Source of the DNA: Acidimicrobiia bacterium
GTDB taxonomy: Bacteria; Actinomycetota; Acidimicrobiia; Acidimicrobiales; Aldehydirespiratoraceae
DNA length: 48,322 nt
Direction of reading: 5' to 3'
Assembly: GCA_022821685.1 (NCBI GenBank)
Contig: JAJEDD010000024.1
Span: 1 to 48,322, forward strand
The position numbers and the translations under genes were made by a program. The notes below the pieces were generated by a model. It searched no databases. It saw only the letters and a program-made list of their open reading frames with translations, and was not told the origin of the DNA. This document shows positions 32,036-38,767 of the stretch, piece by piece (the first letter of the stretch is position 1; each line of letters begins with the position of its first letter).

Positions 32036-32059
32036 CCCAAAGAGTCCTCCCCACCCGCA
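32036..32059 (+). repeat. 24-bp direct repeat, right copy (between the R-M genes and hisS)
   Basis: Identical to 29757-29780. Continuing in the rel reading frame it gives QRVLPTRNPPPS and then TGA at 32073-32075. Confidence 0.92.
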
Positions 32060-32106
32060 ACCCCCCACCAAGCTGACAGGCCCACAGCCCGGCAATCCGG
32101 TGGCGG

Positions 32107-32112
32107 TAGGGT
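32107..32112 (+). promoter_or_regulatory. Leaderless-type -10 hexamer (TAGGGT) for hisS
   Basis: TAGGGT ends 8 nt before GTG 32121 and supports this start over the upstream in-frame GTG at 32100. Confidence 0.45.
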
Positions 32113-32120
32113 TGGGGGTT

Positions 32121-33437
32121 GTGGCTCAGCCCTTGTTTCGTGCTCCGGTGGGCACCCGCGACATCCTTGCGCCGGAGTCGGCTCGGCGGCGTCGGCTGGT
32201 GCGCGTGTTCGCCGACTTGGCCGAGCGCAGCGGCTTCGGGCTGCTGGAATCGCCGGTGTTCGAGGACGTCGGCGTGTTCCAGCGTCTGGGCGAGGCCAAC
32301 GATGTGGTCACCAAGGAGCTGTTCGAGTTCTTCGACAAGGGAGAGCCGCCCCGGCATCTGGCCCTGCGCCCCGAGCTCACCGCCGGCGTGTGCCGGGCCT
32401 TCGCCGAGCACCGGCCTGTGTCGCCGTGGAAGATCTGGTATTCGGGTCCGCAGTTCCGCTACGAGCGTCCCCAGGCCGGCCGCTATCGCCAGTTCGAGCA
32501 GGTCGGGGTGGAGACCCTCGGCACCGACGACCCCCACGCCGACGTCGAGGTGATTAGCCTCGGGGTGCGCTTCTACGCGGCCCTCGGCTTGACACGGGTG
32601 CGTCTGCTGGTCAACTCGCTCGGCGACTCCGACAGCCGTTCCGCATACGACGCCGCGCTGACCGGCTATCTCCAGAGCCGACGGGGCGAGCTGTCCGAGC
32701 AGTCCCGCGTCACCCTGGAGCGCAATCCGCTGCGGGTGCTCGACTCCAAGCGGCCGCAGGATCAGCCGGTGATCGCCGAGGCGCCGCTGATGGTCGACTT
32801 CTTGTCGGGCGCCTCTGCCGAGCACTTCGCCTCGGTGCGGGCCGGGCTCGACAGCCTCGACGCGGCCTACGAGATCTCGCCCCGGCTGGTGCGGGGGCTG
32901 GACTACTACACCCGCACCACCTTCGAGTTCGTGGCCGACGCGCTCGACACCGCCCAGAACGCGGTGGGCGGCGGCGGCCGCTACGACGGGCTGGTCGAGG
33001 ATCTCGGCGGGCCGCCCACACCGGGAATCGGCTTCGCGCTGGGCGTGGACCGCATACTGCTGGCCTGCGACGCCGAGGGCGCCTTCGCCGGCGATCCCGC
33101 GCCGGTGCAGGTGTTCGTGGTGGACACCGTCGGAGGCCAGAGCGCCGCGGTGCTGTGCGACTGGCTCCGACAGGCCGGCCTCGGCGCCGACCGGGCTTTC
33201 GACGGGCGCTCCATGAAGGCCCAGATGAAGCGGGCCGACCGCTCCGGCGCGGTCGTGGCCGTGATCGTAGGCCCCGACGAGCAGGCTCAAGGAACCGCCA
33301 CCGTGCGAGACATGCGCCCCGGCGGCGACCAGCACACCGTCCCCACCAGCGAGCTCGTCGCTGAGGTATCGCGTCTCATAGCCGCGGCGCAGCCGCGACC
33401 GGCGATCCCCCAGCATCGGAGGCAAGACCGTGACTGA
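32121..33437 (+). CDS. hisS: Histidyl-tRNA synthetase
   Basis: Class II aminoacyl-tRNA synthetase charging tRNA-His. The 438-residue product starts MAQPLFRAPVGTRDILAPES, the canonical HisRS N-terminus, which fixes GTG 32121. Motif 2 (RYERPQAGRYRQFEQVGVET), the histidine A loop GLDYYTRTTFEF, the Gly-rich GGGGRYDGLVEDLGGPPTPG and motif 3 GIGFALGVDRILLA are all present, followed by the anticodon-binding domain (QVFVVDTVGGQSAAVLCDWL, SMKAQMKRADRSGA). Its stop overlaps the aspS start by 8 nt, so both synthetases are translationally coupled. Confidence 0.95.
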   Translation: MAQPLFRAPVGTRDILAPESARRRRLVRVFADLAERSGFGLLESPVFEDVGVFQRLGEANDVVTKELFEFFDKGEPPRHLALRPELTAGVCRAFAEHRPVSPWKIWYSGPQFRYERPQAGRYRQFEQVGVETLGTDDPHADVEVISLGVRFYAALGLTRVRLLVNSLGDSDSRSAYDAALTGYLQSRRGELSEQSRVTLERNPLRVLDSKRPQDQPVIAEAPLMVDFLSGASAEHFASVRAGLDSLDAAYEISPRLVRGLDYYTRTTFEFVADALDTAQNAVGGGGRYDGLVEDLGGPPTPGIGFALGVDRILLACDAEGAFAGDPAPVQVFVVDTVGGQSAAVLCDWLRQAGLGADRAFDGRSMKAQMKRADRSGAVVAVIVGPDEQAQGTATVRDMRPGGDQHTVPTSELVAEVSRLIAAAQPRPAIPQHRRQDRD

Positions 33438-35211
33438 CATCGACGCTACGGCGATGCGCTCCGACTTGTGCGGGCGGCTCGGGCCCGACGACGCCGGACG
33501 GGCCGTGACCGTGTGCGGCTGGGTGGACCGCCGCCGCGAGCACAGCGAGCATCTGGCCTTCATCGACCTGCGCGACCACACCGGCGTGCTGCAGTGCGTG
33601 GTGGACGGCGCCCGCGACCTGCGGTCGGAGTATGTGGTGAGCATCGCCGGCACGGTGCGGCTGCGGCCCGAGGGCACCGCCAACCCGGCGCTGAGCACCG
33701 GCGAGATCGAACTGCACGACTGCTCGGTGGAGGTGCTGTCGGCTTCGGAGCCTCCGCCGTTCCCGCTCGACGAGCGCACCGACGTCGACGAGACGCTGCG
33801 CCTGCGGCACCGCTACATCGACCTGCGCAAGCCCCGGATGCAGCGCAACCTGCGGGCCCGGGCGGCCGTCAACCGGGCCATCCGCCGGGCCATGGACGCC
33901 CAGGGCTTCGTGGAGGTCGAGACTCCGATGCTGATCGCGTCCACCCCCGAGGGGGCCCGCGACTTCGTGGTGCCGTCGCGCAAGGAGCCCGGCTCGTTCT
34001 ACGCCCTGCCCCAGAGCCCGCAGATCTTCAAGCAGCTCACCATGGTGGGCGGCGTGGACCGCTACTACCAGATCGCCCGCTGCCTGCGCGACGAGGACCT
34101 GCGGGCCGACCGCCAGTTCGAGTTCTCCCAGCTGGACGTGGAGGCGTCGTTCGTGGAGCGCGACGACGTGCTCGGCTTCGTGACCAAGGCCGTGGCCGAG
34201 GCCACCGTCGAGGTGACCGGCCGCGACCCCGGCAACTTCCGCCGCATCACCTGGCACGATGCCATGGAGCGCTTCGGCTCCGACAAGCCCGACACCCGCT
34301 TCGGTATGGAGCTGGTCGAGCTCACCCCGATCTTCGCCGACACGCAGGCTCGGGTGTTCCAGGCCCCGTGCGTGAAGGGCATCTGCCTCGTCGGAGGCGC
34401 CGAGGCGCTGGCCCGCAGCCGGGTCGACGAGCTGGTGGCCGCCTGCCAGCGCTGGGGCGCCAAGGGTCTGGCCTGGATGCGTGTCGTGAATTCTCCCGAC
34501 AGCATCGGCTCAGCTCTCGATGGGGGAGTGGCCAAGTTCCTGTCCAGTGCCGAGGCTGCCGCGGTGATTGGTGCCCTCGACGCCCGCCCCGGCGACATGG
34601 TGTTCCTGGTGGCCGACGAGCGCCGGCTGGTGCGTCACGTTCTGGGGCTGCTGCGCCTCGAGCTGGGCCGCCCCCCGGTCAACGACGGCAGCTTCAACTA
34701 CCTGTGGGTGGTCGACTTCCCGCTGTTCGAGGCCCTGACCGCCGAGGGCGACCCGATCCCGTCGCACCACCCCTTCACCATGCCCCACGACGACGATCTG
34801 TGGAAGCTCATGTCGGCCGACGGCCCGCCCGCGGGCGAGGAGCTGCTGGACATACGAAGTCAGGCCTACGACCTGGTGCTCAACGGCTGGGAGCTCGGCT
34901 CGGGCAGCGTCAGGATCCACCGCCGCGACGTCCAGCAGCGCATCTTCGAGGTGCTGGGCATAGCCCCCGACGAGGCCCAGCAGCGCTTCGGCTTCCTGCT
35001 CGACGCTTTCCGCTACGGCGCCCCGCCCCACGCCGGCTTCGCGGTGGGCCTCGACCGCCTGGCCGCGCTGCTGGTGGGCGAGGAGAACATACGCGAGGTC
35101 ATCGCCTTCCCCAAGACCCAGTCCGGCGCCGACCCCCTAACCGAGGCCCCCAGCCCCATAGCCGACGCCCACCTGCAAGAACTAGGCCTGCGAGTCGTCC
35201 CCCCGGCCTGA
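33430..35211 (+). CDS. aspS: Aspartyl-tRNA synthetase
   Basis: Class IIb synthetase, bacterial type, 593 residues. Visible parts are the N-terminal OB anticodon domain (VTVCGWVDRRREHSEHLAFI, DLRDHTGVLQCVVD), motif 1 region (RHRYIDLRKPRMQRNLRARA), ESTPEGARDF-like STPEGARDFVVPSRKEPGSF with YALPQSPQIFKQ, motif 2 (YYQIARCLRDEDLRADRQFE), the large GAD insertion domain (about 290-420) and motif 3 (HAGFAVGLDRLAALLVGEEN). GTG 33430 has GGAGG at 33418-33422. Whether it also charges tRNA-Asn cannot be decided from this window. Confidence 0.96.
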   Translation: MTDIDATAMRSDLCGRLGPDDAGRAVTVCGWVDRRREHSEHLAFIDLRDHTGVLQCVVDGARDLRSEYVVSIAGTVRLRPEGTANPALSTGEIELHDCSVEVLSASEPPPFPLDERTDVDETLRLRHRYIDLRKPRMQRNLRARAAVNRAIRRAMDAQGFVEVETPMLIASTPEGARDFVVPSRKEPGSFYALPQSPQIFKQLTMVGGVDRYYQIARCLRDEDLRADRQFEFSQLDVEASFVERDDVLGFVTKAVAEATVEVTGRDPGNFRRITWHDAMERFGSDKPDTRFGMELVELTPIFADTQARVFQAPCVKGICLVGGAEALARSRVDELVAACQRWGAKGLAWMRVVNSPDSIGSALDGGVAKFLSSAEAAAVIGALDARPGDMVFLVADERRLVRHVLGLLRLELGRPPVNDGSFNYLWVVDFPLFEALTAEGDPIPSHHPFTMPHDDDLWKLMSADGPPAGEELLDIRSQAYDLVLNGWELGSGSVRIHRRDVQQRIFEVLGIAPDEAQQRFGFLLDAFRYGAPPHAGFAVGLDRLAALLVGEENIREVIAFPKTQSGADPLTEAPSPIADAHLQELGLRVVPPA

Positions 35212-35246
35212 CCGCGGCACCAGTCAGATCGAGCCGCGGGACACAA

Positions 35247-35312
35247 CCCACTCGCACCGTGAGCGGTCACCTCGGCTATTCGGTCGAAGTCTGCGTCGTA
35301 TTGCGGATTCAC
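35247..35312 (-). pseudogene. vapC: C-terminal remnant of a VapC PIN toxin
   Basis: The GTG (complement of 35310-35312) overlaps the vapB stop as a vapC start would, but the reading goes directly to NPQYDADFDRIAEVTAHGA. That corresponds to the last strand and helix of PIN toxins: compare [20 protein letters not shown] in the intact VapC at 37046. The first 100 or so residues, including three catalytic acids, are missing. The frame then drifts on without homology into antisense aspS. The rest of the 35212-35308 gap holds nothing else I can identify. Confidence 0.6.
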
Positions 35313-35515
35313 CGCCACGCGTCGCGCATGGCCTGCTCGTCGGCCAGGTCAAGTCCGTCCATGGTCAGCAGCCGACGGGCGTGACGCAGCCTCAGGTCGA
35401 AGTCGACCGCATGTTGGCGGGCCCCGTTCACCGCTTCCTTCATGGTGGCCGCGCCGATCAGGGCGCTGACCTCTTCAAGCAGATCGTCGTCGATGTCCAC
35501 AAGCCTCTTGGCCAT
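35309..35515 (-). CDS. vapB: VapB-family (type II) antitoxin, orphaned
   Basis: A 68-residue protein starting MAKRLVDIDDDLLEEVSALI with ATMKEAVNGARQHAVD, the ribbon-helix-helix N-terminus and KKEAV-type helix of VapB antitoxins, and ending LDLADEQAMRDAWR, the toxin-wrapping tail. ATG 35515 is supported by TATATT 7 nt upstream on the minus strand; a TTG at 35524 is less likely. An operator-like 9-bp inverted repeat spans its promoter. The toxin gene that should follow is reduced to a C-terminal remnant, so this is probably a solitary antitoxin or regulator. Confidence 0.78.
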   Translation of the reverse strand: MAKRLVDIDDDLLEEVSALIGAATMKEAVNGARQHAVDFDLRLRHARRLLTMDGLDLADEQAMRDAWR

Positions 35516-35522
35516 CGGCGGC

Positions 35523-35528
35523 AATATA
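35523..35528 (-). promoter_or_regulatory. Leaderless-type -10 hexamer (TATATT) for the orphan vapB
   Basis: On the minus strand TATATT ends 7 nt before ATG 35515, inside the left arm of an inverted repeat. Confidence 0.5.
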
Positions 35529-35554
35529 TCTCAAATCGAGCCTCAGAGATATAT
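35524..35554. promoter_or_regulatory. Candidate VapB operator
   Basis: Perfect 9-bp inverted repeat ATATATCTC (35524-35532) / GAGATATAT (35546-35554) with a 13-bp spacer, AT-rich in a GC-rich region and overlapping the vapB -10 hexamer. This is the position expected for ribbon-helix-helix autoregulation. Confidence 0.55.
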
Positions 35555-35608
35555 GGCCGCGATGGTGTGGCTCGAGCAGCGCCGACTGTTTCGTGCAGCG
35601 TGATCGCG

Positions 35609-35614
35609 TAGGGT
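35609..35614 (+). promoter_or_regulatory. Leaderless-type -10 hexamer (TAGGGT) for rarA
   Basis: TAGGGT ends 6 nt before GTG 35621. No ribosome-binding site is seen. Confidence 0.5.
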
Positions 35615-35620
35615 CGGGCC

Positions 35621-36988
35621 GTGGATGGGGACCTGTTTGGTGCGGCCGCTGCGGCGCGGCTGCGGGGGCGGGCGCCGCTGGCGGCCCGGCTGCGGCCCCG
35701 CAGCCTCGATGAGATCGTCGGCCAGGACCACCTGGTGGGGCCGGGGCGGCCGCTGCGGGAGCTGATCGCAGCCGACCGGCTGTCGTCGGTGATCTTGTGG
35801 GGGCCGCCGGGCACGGGCAAGACGACGCTGGCCCGGGTGGTGGCGCTCAGCACGGCCAAGGCGTTCGAGGAGCTCTCGGCAGTGACCGCCGGCGTCAAGG
35901 ACGTGCGGGCCGTGATCGAGCGGGCTGCCGAGATCCTCGGGGGGCACGGCACCGGCACGATCCTGTTCCTCGACGAGGTCCATCGCTTCAACAAGGCCCA
36001 GCAGGACGCCCTGCTGCCCGCGGTGGAGGACGGCCTGATCGTGCTCATCGGCGCCACCACCGAGAACCCGCACTTCGAGGTGAACCCGCCGCTGATGTCG
36101 CGCTCGACCCTGTTCCGCCTGCACCCGCTGGACTCCGAGGCGCTGGTGGAGCTGGTGCGCCGGGGCCTGGCCGCCGAGGGCGCCAGCGCCGACGACGACG
36201 CGGTCGAGCACCTCGCGGCCCGCAGCGGCGGCGACGGTCGCCATGCTCTAACCGGCATAGAGGTGGCGGTGGCGCTGGCCGGCCGCCGGGCCGGCACAAC
36301 GGCGGACACGGGGCCCGCGGTGTCGGCATCTGCGCACGAAGCGGCATCGAAGGCACCGGGACGGGTTCATGTCACCCTGGCCGACGCCGAGGCGGCCGCC
36401 GACGCCAAGGCGGTGCGCTACGGCCGCGACGGCCACTACGACGTGATCAGCGCCTTCATCAAGAGCATCCGCGGCTCCGACGCCGATGCCGGGCTCTACT
36501 GGCTGGCCCGGATGCTGGAGGCCGGCGAGGATCCCCGTTTCATCGCCCGGCGGCTGGTGATCCTGGCCTCCGAGGACATCGGGCTGGCCGACGACACCGC
36601 GCTGCTGGTGGCCGATGCCGCAGCCCGGGCCGTCGAGTATGTCGGCCTGCCCGAGGCCCAGCTCAACCTGGCCCACGCGGTGGTGCGGCTGGCTGCCGCG
36701 CCCAAGTCCAACCGGGTGACGGTCGCTCTGGGCCGGGCCGCAGCCGATGCCCGGGCCGCGGGCTCCGGCGAGGTGCCCATGCACCTGCGCGACGCCCACT
36801 ACCGGGGAGCGAAGTCCCTCGGCCATGGCGACGGTTATCAATACCCCCACGACCACCCCGACGGCTGGGTAGATCAGCAGCACCGGCCCACCGAGGTAGC
36901 CGGCAACGTCTACTACCAGCCGTCAGCCCACGGCGCCGAGGCCGAACTGGCGCGTCGCCGCCATCACAATGCCTCGCTGCCAGATTGA
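35621..36988 (+). CDS. rarA: Replication-associated recombination protein A (RarA/MgsA AAA+ ATPase)
   Basis: Clamp-loader-like AAA+ ATPase acting at stalled replication forks. The 455-residue product shows PLAARLRPRSLDEIVGQDHL, Walker A GPPGTGKTTLA (about 62-72), Walker B LFLDEVHRFNKAQQDALLPA, sensor 1 LIGATTENPHFEVNPPLMSR, and the MgsA C-terminal region with HYDVISAFIKSIRGSDADAG, LYWLARMLEAGEDPRFIARR, KSNRVTVALGRA and PMHLRDAHYRGAKSLGHGDG. A low-complexity insertion (AGRRAGTTADTGPAVSASAH) separates the AAA and C-terminal parts. The gene is in its usual actinobacterial position between aspS and alaS. Confidence 0.94.
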   Translation: MDGDLFGAAAAARLRGRAPLAARLRPRSLDEIVGQDHLVGPGRPLRELIAADRLSSVILWGPPGTGKTTLARVVALSTAKAFEELSAVTAGVKDVRAVIERAAEILGGHGTGTILFLDEVHRFNKAQQDALLPAVEDGLIVLIGATTENPHFEVNPPLMSRSTLFRLHPLDSEALVELVRRGLAAEGASADDDAVEHLAARSGGDGRHALTGIEVAVALAGRRAGTTADTGPAVSASAHEAASKAPGRVHVTLADAEAAADAKAVRYGRDGHYDVISAFIKSIRGSDADAGLYWLARMLEAGEDPRFIARRLVILASEDIGLADDTALLVADAAARAVEYVGLPEAQLNLAHAVVRLAAAPKSNRVTVALGRAAADARAAGSGEVPMHLRDAHYRGAKSLGHGDGYQYPHDHPDGWVDQQHRPTEVAGNVYYQPSAHGAEAELARRRHHNASLPD

Positions 36989-37045
36989 GCGCGTGCGCAG
37001 CAGCCTGTCTCGAAAGCCCGGGCCGCAGGTGCTGTCGAGCCGGGG

Positions 37046-37453
37046 CTAGGAAACAGCGAGGCGTTCCACCGGCTGGCCTGTCACGCTCGCGATGAGATCG
37101 AAGTTCTTGTCGAAATGCAGGACAGTGAGCCCGGCCGTCTCGGCGATGGCGGCCACCAGCAGATCAGGCACCGATGGCGCCCGGTGATGTCCGGCGCGCA
37201 CCAGAGTCCGCTGGACTTCGCCGGCGCGATCCTCAGCCCTCGGGGTCAAGTACTCGATCGGCATGGCACCGATGGGCGGATAGTCGAAGATCTGCTCGAA
37301 GTCGTCGGATGACCGAGCCGAGTAGCCCACTTCCAGTCGGGTCACGGTCGAGATTCTCACCAGCCCGCGCTCCACGCGAGAGACCCACTGTGCAGGATCG
37401 CTGCTCGATGCCAGCCTCACCAGCGCCGAGGTATCGACCAGCCAGGCGCTCAT
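37046..37453 (-). CDS. vapC: PIN-domain ribonuclease toxin (VapC), intact
   Basis: A 135-residue PIN nuclease with all four expected acids: Asp7 ([12 protein letters not shown]), Glu41 ([11 protein letters not shown]), Asp97 ([12 protein letters not shown]) and Asp115 ([12 protein letters not shown]). Length and the [20 protein letters not shown] tail match VapC toxins of actinobacteria. It overlaps its antitoxin gene by 4 nt and is therefore the only structurally complete vapBC in the window. The 57-bp gap to the convergent rarA stop shows no terminator I can identify. Confidence 0.9.
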   Translation of the reverse strand: MSAWLVDTSALVRLASSSDPAQWVSRVERGLVRISTVTRLEVGYSARSSDDFEQIFDYPPIGAMPIEYLTPRAEDRAGEVQRTLVRAGHHRAPSVPDLLVAAIAETAGLTVLHFDKNFDLIASVTGQPVERLAVS

Positions 37454-37671
37454 GACCAGGCAGCCCTGCGCACCTCCGGGTCGGCGAGTTCTGAGATCAG
37501 GTCGCAGAGGTGCTCGAGTGCCTCGACCCCGGTCTTGGCGGAATCGGCTCGGCTCTCACGGTGCAGCACTCGGCGCAGGTATTCGGCGCGCGACAGGCCG
37601 AGGTGACGAGCCTTCACGTCGATTGCGGCCACGACCTCGTCGGGGACTTCTCTGATCAGCACATCGGTCAT
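37450..37671 (-). CDS. vapB: Antitoxin (VapB/FitA-like, ribbon-helix-helix) of the 37046 toxin
   Basis: A 73-residue protein: [20 protein letters not shown], then [16 protein letters not shown], is a ribbon-helix-helix DNA-binding domain of the FitA/Arc type, followed by a linker and an acidic tail ending PEVRRAAWS that would contact the PIN active site. ATG 37671 has GAGAGGA as ribosome site. A perfect palindrome (37697-37712) and TAGCGT on the minus strand (37705-37710) form a likely autoregulated promoter. It is divergent from the DUF948 gene, so repression could affect both directions. Confidence 0.82.
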   Translation of the reverse strand: MTDVLIREVPDEVVAAIDVKARHLGLSRAEYLRRVLHRESRADSAKTGVEALEHLCDLISELADPEVRRAAWS

Positions 37672-37696
37672 CTCGGTCCTCTCCCGATCAGCTGCC

Positions 37697-37712
37697 GATA
37701 GCGCACGCTATC
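37697..37712. promoter_or_regulatory. Candidate vapBC operator palindrome
   Basis: GATAGCG-CA-CGCTATC, perfect 7-bp arms with a 2-bp spacer, overlapping the probable vapB -10 hexamer and 25 bp from the divergent GTG 37737. Confidence 0.55.
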
Positions 37713-37724
37713 AAAGGAAGGCGG

Positions 37725-37730
37725 TATTGT
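37725..37730 (+). promoter_or_regulatory. Leaderless-type -10 hexamer (TATTGT) for the DUF948 gene
   Basis: TATTGT ends 6 nt before GTG 37737. Confidence 0.5.
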
Positions 37731-37736
37731 GGCCCT

Positions 37737-38243
37737 GTGAGCGCTGTGGACTTGGCCGCTGTGATCGTGGCGGTTGTTTGCCTGGGCACGGTGGTGGTGC
37801 TGACCGTGGCGGTGGTGTCGCTGGTGCGGACCATGCGCGAGTTGCGGGACGTGGTGGATGACTTGCGCGACTCGGCGCTGCCCATGGTCGACGATCTGCG
37901 CACCACGGTCACCAGGGCCGACGCCGAGTTGCACCGGGTGGACCGGGTGATCGGGCGGGCCGAGCGCATCGCCGCCACCGCCGACCACGCCAGCCGCCTG
38001 ACCTACCGGGCCTTCGCCCCGCCGCTGATCAAGGGCTTGTCGCTGGTGTCGGGCGCGGGCTCGGCCGGGCGGCGCCTGCGCGACCGCCGCCGGCATCGCC
38101 GCTCGCTCGATCTCGCCGCAGCCGACACTTCGGCATCGAACACCGTCGAGTCTGCGGCCGCCGCTCGTCTCGGCGCTTCGGGCGCAAATCCTGGTCCCAG
38201 AGACCGAGCGGACAGGCGCACTCGTCGGGGCCATCGCCGATGA
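37737..38243 (+). CDS. DUF948-type membrane protein
   Basis: A 168-residue protein with one N-terminal membrane helix (LAAVIVAVVCLGTVVVLTVA) followed by a helical coiled region (RTMRELRDVVDDLRDSALPM, VDDLRTTVTRADAELHRVDR) and a TYRAFAPPLIKGLSLVSGAG segment. This layout and its place just before alaS match the DUF948 protein found upstream of alaS in other actinobacteria; its function is unknown. The Arg-rich C-terminus (PRDRADRRTRRGHRR) is encoded by a solitary left end of the dispersed repeat (38198-38219) and what follows it, so the natural C-terminus may have been altered. Confidence 0.75.
   Translation: MSAVDLAAVIVAVVCLGTVVVLTVAVVSLVRTMRELRDVVDDLRDSALPMVDDLRTTVTRADAELHRVDRVIGRAERIAATADHASRLTYRAFAPPLIKGLSLVSGAGSAGRRLRDRRRHRRSLDLAAADTSASNTVESAAAARLGASGANPGPRDRADRRTRRGHRR
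38198..38219 (+). repeat. Left-end fragment of the dispersed repeat inside the DUF948 gene 3' end
   Basis: CAGAGACCGAGCGGACAGGC differs by two bases from the left ends of other copies (CAGAGGCCGAGCGGATAGGC). No centre or core follows. Confidence 0.55.
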
Positions 38244-38259
38244 TTAGGAGAGTGAGACA

Positions 38260-38571
38260 ATGAAGCGGACGTGGTGGTTCGGCACCGGTTACGTTGCCGG
38301 GCTCGGGACGGCGGCCTGGCTGCGCAGCAAGGTCCGGGAGGCCGCCGAGCGGTACACCCCCGAGAACGTGCGCAACGCGGTGGCCGACCGGTCCAAGGAA
38401 GCCGCCGAGCGGGCCCGCGAGACTGCGGTCGACAGCGCCAAGAACCTGGGCCGCGAGGCCCGTCGGATAGCCGACGACATCCGCCACGCGGTCGTCGAGG
38501 GCCGCGAGGCCATGCGCGACACCGAGTCGGAACTGCGACGCGACGACGAGCACACCGAGTCCCAGCAGTGA
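38260..38571 (+). CDS. Small YtxH-like/hypothetical protein upstream of alaS
   Basis: A 103-residue protein beginning MKRTWWFGTGYVAGLGTAAW (short hydrophobic segment), then a long Ala/Glu/Arg helix (REAAERYTPENVRNAVADRS, KEAAERARETAVDSAKNLGR) that could form a coiled coil, and a charged tail. Actinobacteria often have such a protein between a DUF948 gene and alaS; no function is assigned. ATG 38260 is preceded by GGAGAG and lies 16 bp after the DUF948 gene, so the two are likely cotranscribed. Confidence 0.75.
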   Translation: MKRTWWFGTGYVAGLGTAAWLRSKVREAAERYTPENVRNAVADRSKEAAERARETAVDSAKNLGREARRIADDIRHAVVEGREAMRDTESELRRDDEHTESQQ

Positions 38572-38622
38572 CGCCGGTTGAGGCGGCAGTTGTCGTGAGG
38601 GCCGCGTCCGCCGTGAAGCGGT

Positions 38623-38764
38623 CTAGAGCGTGCGCAGGCAGGTGCAAGCCTGTCGCAACGCATCGGTGTCATTCCCGCTCTTGTTCGCTGCGCTCACGGG
38701 CCGCTCGGGCCACGGCCTCGCCCGTATGGGCCGGCTTCGCTCGCCTACCTGCTCGGCCTCTGAG
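38623..38764 (-). repeat. Dispersed intergenic repeat, copy 10 (full length, inverted, forms the alaS leader)
   Basis: Plus-strand left CTAGAGCGTGCGCAGGCAGG, core complement CATTCCCGCTCTTGTTCGCT, plus-strand right GCCTACCTGCTCGGCCTCTG. Both ends read CAGG(C/T)AGG where most copies read AATAGG. It ends 3 bp before the alaS ATG, so the entire visible leader is repeat. Confidence 0.9.
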
Positions 38765-38767
38765 CCG

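Larger units (their letters stand above)
29757..32059. mobile_element. Putative restriction-modification genomic islet bounded by direct repeats
   Basis: About 2.3 kb containing a methyltransferase and endonuclease on the minus strand, inserted between rel and hisS, which otherwise follow one another. The borders are a perfect 24-bp direct repeat. The left copy is the 3' end of rel; the right copy can be read in the rel frame to a TGA at 32073-32075, as if it were the original rel terminus. Two sampled 60-nt lines of the endonuclease gene are 60-62% G+C versus 73% in a sampled line of rel. No integrase or transposase is present. Confidence 0.6.

Noticed and set aside
31056..33779. A 907-codon minus-strand open frame covering the methyltransferase and all of antisense hisS
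   Set aside because: Only the last 309 codons match a methyltransferase; the rest is a GC-rich shadow of hisS. The promoter-like TACTGT and GTG 31985 mark the real start.
38630..38767. N-terminal extension of alanyl-tRNA synthetase
   Set aside because: It is repeat copy 10 read in frame. AlaRS proteins start at the MKSLTAAEVRKAF equivalent.
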